This document shows positions 57,836 to 64,000 of a stretch of DNA of 64,000 bases, piece after piece; the stretch's first letter is position 1; each line of letters starts with the position of its first letter. The stretch covers positions 38,428 through 102,427 of the forward strand of contig PLMK01000017.1 of the NCBI GenBank assembly GCA_003142475.1. Reading direction: 5' to 3'. This DNA is from Ignavibacteriota bacterium (GTDB lineage: Bacteria; Bacteroidota; Ignavibacteria; UBA10030). Both the position numbers and the translations under genes were made by a program. The notes under the pieces were generated by a model. The model saw only the letters and a list, made by a program, of their open reading frames with translations, was not told the DNA's origin and ran no database searches.

Positions 57836-59913
57836 TTATTTTAATTTGCGACATCTTGGACACCATTGACCTCTTTTGATATGATCAGAATTTGCTTCCC
57901 ATCGATGACCTTCCGAACATTCCCACAAAAGTTTTGTCTTAGTGTTTACATATTCACGCGATATACATTTGCCATCATGTTCGTTTGCAAGTTGCTGCAT
58001 TTTCTCGATTGTCAATCTTGTGTGTCCACCACAAATAGGACACCATTTGCCACTTTTAATATTACTCGGCATTGCTTCCCATTGATGACCCTTTGCACAT
58101 TTCCAGAAAAGTTTCGTTTGACTGTTCACGTAAATATTAGATAGACACTGACCACCGCGTTTTTTTGCCAAATGCCGCATTGCTTTGATATCGAGTTTTA
58201 AAGCGTCTCCCCTCAGCTTCCTTGCACAATAAGGACACCATGCACCGCTCTTAATGCTGTTGGGCACAGCTTTCCATTGATGACCTTCTTTGCATTCCCA
58301 TGACAATTTTGTTCTCGCGTTCACATAAGTATTTGTCAAACACTTGCCACCTCTTTCCTTTGCTATCTGTTGCATTTCCTCAATCGTCAGTTGTAAACTT
58401 CTGCCGCAGTAAGGACACCATGTACCAAATTTGATATTACTTGGTGCAGCTTCCCACTGATGACCTTCTGCACACTCCCACAAAAGTTTTGTTTGGTTAT
58501 TGACATAGTCATTAGATAAACACTTGCCACCTCGTTCTTGTGCAATAGCCTTTAGTTCTCTTAATGCCTCTTCCGTACCAGACGCGGTATAAGCTCTTTT
58601 GAAATCGAGAGGCTTTGTTCTAAAGTCTGGAGGGAGAGTTATTTTTTTAGATTCGCATTTATTTGTTATGTATCTTCTCAACTCATCAATTGGCAACATC
58701 GTTGACAATTCTGGGACATCAATGAGAGTGACACCATGCTCTTTGCAAAGCCGCTTCTTGAGTACATCATCGGTTTGTCTGTTGCGAAATTTTTCTTCCG
58801 TTTTCTGGAAAAAGGAAATACGTCTGAAATGTTGTTGACCTTGGTGCTCAAATGCCAGTCCCAGAGAGTGGCAATAACCATCAAGCTCCATCTGATTCCT
58901 ACCTCTATTGACCAACCATTTGGGATAACTCTTTGGGAATTCCTTTCCGAAAAGTTGTTCAAAGCACTCTCTGCAAATCCTTTCTCCAAGCCCTGATGCA
59001 CATATCGGACACCATTTACCTCTTTTTTTATTGTTAGGAGACGCTTCCCACCGATGATTGTGTTTACATTCCCACCAGAGTTTTCGGTGTGCATTAACAT
59101 ATTCATCAGACAAACATTTACCGCCGCGTTCTTTTGCCATTTTCCGAACATCTTCGATGTTTAATCTAAGGCTCCCTCCACAGTATGGGCACCAAGTGCC
59201 ACTAACAACATTTGATGGAGCGGTTTCCCAAGTATGCCCGTCCTTGCATTTCCACAAGAGTTTTGTATTTATATTCTTGTAGATACTTGACAGACACCTA
59301 CCACCACGCACTTCAGCTAAGCGTCGCATTCCTTCAATCGTCAGTTTTGCTTTACCAGCACAATAAGGACACCATGAAACTCTTTTTATACTGTTGGGGG
59401 TTGCTTCCCATTGATGACCTTTTGCACATTTCCACTTCAGCTTCGTATTTGCATTGATGTAAGCATCTGAAAGACACCTTCCACCTCGCTTGCCAGCAAT
59501 TTGCTGCATCTCCTTAATATTAAGTTTTTGTGTTATTCCATTTTTCTTTTTTGCACAACACACGGACACCAACTACCCCGTTTTATGCTCGATGGCACTG
59601 CGCTCCATTTATGACCTTCTGCACACTCCCATTGAAGTTTTCTGTGGGTGTTTACATAAACCTTCGATAGACATTTGCCACCTCGTTGTCTTGCTATTGA
59701 CTGCATATCTCCGATCAAAGGCTTCGCTTGACCTGCACACTTTGGGCACCAATATCCTTGCATAATGCATTCTGGCACTGATTCCCACCGATGTCCTTTT
59801 GAACACTCCCACATGAGTTTCGTCTTAGTGTTCACATAGATAACCGACAAGCACCTACCATGTTTATTAAGAGCCAAGTTTTGCATAAGTTCAATGGTAA
59901 GTCTTTTTGGCAA
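57836..59913 (-). CDS. Zinc-ribbon-repeat / Vsr-like PD-(D/E)XK nuclease protein, 9 repeats (5 + 4) flanking the nuclease domain; interrupted by one frameshift near 59545-59565
   Basis: Track ORFs 59533..59913 and 57836..59572 are consecutive pieces of one repeat protein: [LTIEEMQQIAKERGGKCLSxxYVNxxTKLxWECxxGHxWEAxPxxIKxGxWCPYC] repeated 9 times; central FEQLFGKEFPKSYPKWLVNRGRNQMELDGYCHSLGLAFEHQGQQHF..RQTDDVLKKRLCKEHGVTLIDVPEL. Confidence 0.85.
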
Positions 59914-60064
59914 GATGAATTAACTGCCTTTCAATGTTGGTACATATTTAACTTGGTAATATTATTCTCAGCTAGAATTTAGAGAATGGGAACTTTAAAA
60001 AGGTAATTGTTTTATAATAACAGGATATACATAGAAATGAGAGAGAAAGCATGAATGCAGTTCT

Positions 60065-62953
60065 TCACGCTAATATTTTTTTGAGATATTCTCCTGTATA
60101 TGATCTTTGATTCATCGCTACCTCTTCCGGCGTTCCTTCAGCAACGATCTCGCCTCCTTCATCTCCGCCGTCAGGCCCCAAATCAATAACCCAATCCGCG
60201 GTTTTGATTACATCGAGATTGTGTTCGATAACGATAACGGTGTTTCCTTTATCAACCAATCTGTTCAGCACGAGAAGAAGCATTCGGATATCTTCAAAAT
60301 GCAGCCCTGTTGTCGGTTCATCGAGGATGTAAAGTGTTTTACCGGTACCAATTTTTGAGAGCTCAGTTGAGAGTTTTACACGTTGTGCTTCACCGCCTGA
60401 AAGCGTAGTTGCCTGCTGACCTAGACGGATATAACCCATTCCAACATCATGCAGCGTCTGCAAATGCCGATGAATACGCGGCAGCTCGCTGAACTGTTCC
60501 ATCGCTTCATCAACTGTCATATTCAGCACATCGGCAATCGATTTTCCTTTATAATGCACTTCAAGCGTTTCGCGGTTGTATCTCTTACCGTTGCAAACAT
60601 CGCAATGGACATACACATCCGGCAGGAAATTCATTTCAATTTTTCTCACTCCATCGCCTTCGCAATTCTCACACCGCCCACCTTTCACATTGAAGCTAAA
60701 ACGCCCTGCTTTGTAACCGCGAATCTGTGCCTCGGGCAATTGCGTGAATAAATCCCGTATCAGCGTAAATAAACCGGTGTACGTCGCAGGATTTGATCGC
60801 GGTGTTCTGCCAATGGGTGATTGATCAATATCTATGACTTTATCGATGTGCTGCAGTCCATCAATAGACTTGTAGGAAAGCGGAACGAGTTTCGTCTTAT
60901 AAAACTTGCGCGAAAGAATCGGAAAAAGCGTTTCATTGATAAGTGTAGATTTACCAGAACCACTCACGCCGGTAATGCATACAAATTGTGCAAGTGGAAT
61001 TTGTAACGAGACATTCTTTAGATTATTGCCAACCGCTCCTTTTATGAGGAGAAATTTTTCATTCCCCCGCCGTCGTTTTTTAGGAATATCAATTCTGTGC
61101 TCACCACGAAGATATGCTGATGTGAGCGACTGGTGATTTGAATTTTCAGAGGTTACTTTTTCCTTTTTTCTTTTTCCCTTTTCCTTTATACTTTTAATTT
61201 GTTCAGGCGTTCCAGTCACCACGACATATCCGCCATGTTCGCCAGCCCGCGGTCCGAGATCAACAACAAAATCAGCGCTTTCAATCATTTCCTTATCATG
61301 TTCAACAACGATGACAGTGTTGCCTAAATTGCGGAGTGATTTGAGAGAATCTATCAGCTTAATGTTATCCCGCTGATGCAAACCAATGCTTGGCTCATCT
61401 AAAATGTAGAGCACACCTACAAGCTGTGTGCCAATCTGTGTAGCCAATCGGATACGCTGTCCTTCACCACCGGAAAGTGTCCGCGCAACTCGATTGAGCG
61501 TAAGATAACTCAAACCAACATTCAAGAGAAAGTCTAGGCGTTGTCGTATTTCTTTTAATACCTGACGAGCAATTTCTTCCTCGCGTGAAGTGAGCGTGAG
61601 GTTTTCAAAGAACTGCTTGGCTTGTGTGATGGAGAGATTTACTACATCGTGAATATTCGTTTGCTTGCCTGTCTTCATATTTTCTAAACGGATAGAGAGG
61701 CTTTCCTTACGCAACCGGCCGCCTTTGCACGCTTCGCATGGACTCGTCGCCATAAACGATTCCACCCAATCCCGAACTTGATTAGAAGATGTGTCTTCGT
61801 ACCAACGATCCAACATTTTGAGAAGCCCTTCAAAGCGGTGTTTATAGATTTGCACGCGCCCGGTCTTATCGTGCGTGTATTCTATTTCCAATTTCTCGCC
61901 ATGCGATCCGTAGAATAACACGTCACGTGCTTCCGTAGAAATACTTTTTATAGGTGTATCGAAATCGAAGTTGTACTTTTTTGCCACTGCACTAATCTGA
62001 CTGAACATCCATGTCTGACGCGGCTTGCCCATCGGAGCAAGTCCTTCTTGATTGATGGAAAGATCCTCATTGGGAATAATTAATTTCATATCGAACGAAC
62101 GCAATTCACCAAGTCCTTCACACTTTGGACAATATCCTGCCGGTGTATTGAATGAAAACGAGTTTGGCGCAGGTTCTTCATAACTGATTCCGCATTCATG
62201 ACATGACGATTTTTGACTGAAGAGCTGATCTTTTTCGCCATCATTGACAATCAAAACTCCTCCACCATAACGCAGTGCCATTTCAACTGAATCGGCGACG
62301 CGCGAACGCATTTCCTTCTTCAATACAATTCTGTCAACGACAATTTCAATCGTATGAATTTTATAGCGGTCAACCTTCATCCCCTTTTCGATTTGCCGCA
62401 CTTCGCCATCAACTCGAACGCGAAGAAATCCATCTTTGAGAACGCGCTCAAACAATTCCCGATAATGCCCCTTGCGTCCTTTGACAACAGGCGCAAGAAT
62501 CTGAAGTTTCGAACCATTCGGATAATCCAGGATAGCTTCGATGATTTGGTCGATTGATTGCCGCTGAACTTTGCGGCCGCAGTTGTAGCAAAATTGCGTT
62601 CCGACTCTTGCGAAGAGCAGACGAAGGTAATCGTAAATTTCTGTAACTGTGCCGACCGTCGATCGCGGATTGGTACTGATAGTTTTTTGTTCAATAGAAA
62701 TAGAAGGACTCAGTCCCTCAATGAAATCAACATCAGGACGTTCCATCACATCAAGAAACTGGCGTGCGTATGTAGAAAGACTTTCAACATATCGGCGCTG
62801 TCCCTCAGCATAGATTGTATCGAATGCCAGACTCGATTTTCCCGATCCCGAAAGACCTGTGATAACAGTCAATGAATCGCGGGGAATATCAACATCGATA
62901 TTCTTCAAATTATGGACGCGGGCACCGCGAACTATGATTTTATCTTCAGCCAA
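60065..62953 (-). CDS. uvrA: Excinuclease ABC subunit A
   Basis: IIVRGARVHNLKNIDVDIPRDSLTVITGLSGSGKSSLAFDTIYAEGQRRYVESLS, zinc fingers, two ABC signature LSGGE motifs. Confidence 0.99.
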   Translation of the reverse strand: MAEDKIIVRGARVHNLKNIDVDIPRDSLTVITGLSGSGKSSLAFDTIYAEGQRRYVESLSTYARQFLDVMERPDVDFIEGLSPSISIEQKTISTNPRSTVGTVTEIYDYLRLLFARVGTQFCYNCGRKVQRQSIDQIIEAILDYPNGSKLQILAPVVKGRKGHYRELFERVLKDGFLRVRVDGEVRQIEKGMKVDRYKIHTIEIVVDRIVLKKEMRSRVADSVEMALRYGGGVLIVNDGEKDQLFSQKSSCHECGISYEEPAPNSFSFNTPAGYCPKCEGLGELRSFDMKLIIPNEDLSINQEGLAPMGKPRQTWMFSQISAVAKKYNFDFDTPIKSISTEARDVLFYGSHGEKLEIEYTHDKTGRVQIYKHRFEGLLKMLDRWYEDTSSNQVRDWVESFMATSPCEACKGGRLRKESLSIRLENMKTGKQTNIHDVVNLSITQAKQFFENLTLTSREEEIARQVLKEIRQRLDFLLNVGLSYLTLNRVARTLSGGEGQRIRLATQIGTQLVGVLYILDEPSIGLHQRDNIKLIDSLKSLRNLGNTVIVVEHDKEMIESADFVVDLGPRAGEHGGYVVVTGTPEQIKSIKEKGKRKKEKVTSENSNHQSLTSAYLRGEHRIDIPKKRRRGNEKFLLIKGAVGNNLKNVSLQIPLAQFVCITGVSGSGKSTLINETLFPILSRKFYKTKLVPLSYKSIDGLQHIDKVIDIDQSPIGRTPRSNPATYTGLFTLIRDLFTQLPEAQIRGYKAGRFSFNVKGGRCENCEGDGVRKIEMNFLPDVYVHCDVCNGKRYNRETLEVHYKGKSIADVLNMTVDEAMEQFSELPRIHRHLQTLHDVGMGYIRLGQQATTLSGGEAQRVKLSTELSKIGTGKTLYILDEPTTGLHFEDIRMLLLVLNRLVDKGNTVIVIEHNLDVIKTADWVIDLGPDGGDEGGEIVAEGTPEEVAMNQRSYTGEYLKKILA

Positions 62954-63057
62954 GATATAAAATAAGGATTGGGGATTAATATGATTTGCTGATTCTCAGA
63001 CAAACCAATATATAAAAAACTCATATACTCATACGCTCACAGACTCATCGACTTCAC

Positions 63058-63954
63058 TCAATTCATTCTTTTTCTTTTATTCAAATATTCAAACAGAGCC
63101 TTGTCGAACGGAGTGCTTGTATCCAACAGGACATAGTCGATGTTATTGTCGCGGCATTGCTGCTTGTAGAAATCGAGAAACTCTTGCATAGATTGTTGAT
63201 ATGCTTTCTGAATGTGCCACGGCTGTGTCATTAATTCTTCATGTGTCTCTAAGTCTTTGAAGATTGCATCACCATCAAACGCAAACGATTTCTCCAACGG
63301 ATCTAATACCTGCATCACTATTACTTCATGTCCCTTGTGACGAAAATGTTTAAGTGCTGTCATCACCGATTCCGGTTTATCAAATAAATCGCTTAACACG
63401 ATAACCAATCCGCGCCGCTTAATTTGTTCAGCAATAAGATTTAATGATACCGACGTTCCTGTTTTATTTGCAGGTTGGGCAGATTCCAATTCTTTCAGAA
63501 TTTCTTTTAGATACGAGCGTGTAGCACGCGGCGGCAATGAAACGCGAATCCCTTCATCAAACAAAGTTAATCCCACTGCATCGCGCTGTTCGATCATCAA
63601 AAATGATAAAGCGGCAGCAACATAGGAGGCATATTCAAACTTTTTTAAATTTCCTTTTGATGCATAATCCATCGACCGGCTCATATCAACAATCAGATAC
63701 GATTTGAGATTGGTCTCTTCTTCAAATTGTTTTATGTAGAAACGGTCCGTCTTTCCATACGCCTTCCAGTCGATGTGTTTGATTTCATCACCTGGCATAT
63801 ATTGGCGATGCTCGGTGAATTCAACGCTGAACCCGTGATACGGACTTTTATGCAATCCAGTGATGAATCCTTCCACCACTAATCGCGCGCGTAATTCCAT
63901 ATTCGCAAGCTGGGCAACGACGGCAGGTTGGAGATATTTGAGAGATTCATTCAA
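63058..63954 (-). CDS. DUF58 domain-containing protein (VWA-like)
   Basis: VVEGFITGLHKSPYHGFSVEFTEHRQYMPGDEIKHIDWKAYGKTDRFYIKQFEEETNLKSYLIVDMSRSMDY. Confidence 0.95.
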   Translation of the reverse strand: MNESLKYLQPAVVAQLANMELRARLVVEGFITGLHKSPYHGFSVEFTEHRQYMPGDEIKHIDWKAYGKTDRFYIKQFEEETNLKSYLIVDMSRSMDYASKGNLKKFEYASYVAAALSFLMIEQRDAVGLTLFDEGIRVSLPPRATRSYLKEILKELESAQPANKTGTSVSLNLIAEQIKRRGLVIVLSDLFDKPESVMTALKHFRHKGHEVIVMQVLDPLEKSFAFDGDAIFKDLETHEELMTQPWHIQKAYQQSMQEFLDFYKQQCRDNNIDYVLLDTSTPFDKALFEYLNKRKRMN

Positions 63955-64000
63955 AACAGTTTTTCAGTAATCAGCTTTCTGCGGACTTACGCTTTGACAA

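Noticed and set aside
59540-59570. Programmed -1 frameshifting on the A6 run (A AAA AAG) in the zinc-ribbon nuclease
   Set aside because: The heptamer is not in the correct phase relative to the upstream frame, and the homology break lies upstream in the GT-rich stretch; a plain indel is simpler.
57836-59913. Possible CRISPR-like array from regularly spaced DNA repeats
   Set aside because: The ~180-nt periodicity is protein-coding zinc-ribbon modules; no short identical repeats with unique spacers.

Overview
64-kb chromosomal window, probably from a Bacteroidota/Ignavibacteria-type bacterium (inference from two type-IX-secretion-like C-termini with 'NYPNPFNPTT', YCF48/BNR-repeat secreted proteins and a PUR-domain protein). 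Most of it is core genome: tilS-hpt-ftsH, groES-groEL with a perfect CIRCE operator, ECF sigma/anti-sigma, ispG, rhomboid protease, pgk, gap, NtrC-type regulators, purD, guaB, Nif3, RNase H, RNase P RNA, recJ, yebC-ruvC-ruvA-ruvB, AAG glycosylase, uvrA and a DUF58 protein. The best candidate for something undescribed is at 57836-59913 (- strand). It is a modular protein of nine ~60-aa zinc-ribbon/treble-clef repeats, arranged 5 + 4 around a Vsr/PD-(D/E)XK-like nuclease domain, and one frameshift splits it into two ORFs in the track. Just beyond its 3' end is a 14-codon relic of the AAG glycosylase 3' end (57719-57760). This forms a direct repeat with the intact gene end (52737-52778) and brackets a ~5-kb two-gene block. 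Other structure: ~110-bp direct repeats carrying the groEL terminator that flank an FGE/OmpA/OmpA cassette, a 173-bp MITE-like element, a 20-bp dispersed repeat beside a free-standing four-helix-bundle (IVS-type) gene, a response regulator fused to a lone DHp domain, and an unusually long rnpB. No CRISPR arrays, rRNA or tRNA genes were recognised. All family assignments come from reading motifs; no database search was run.
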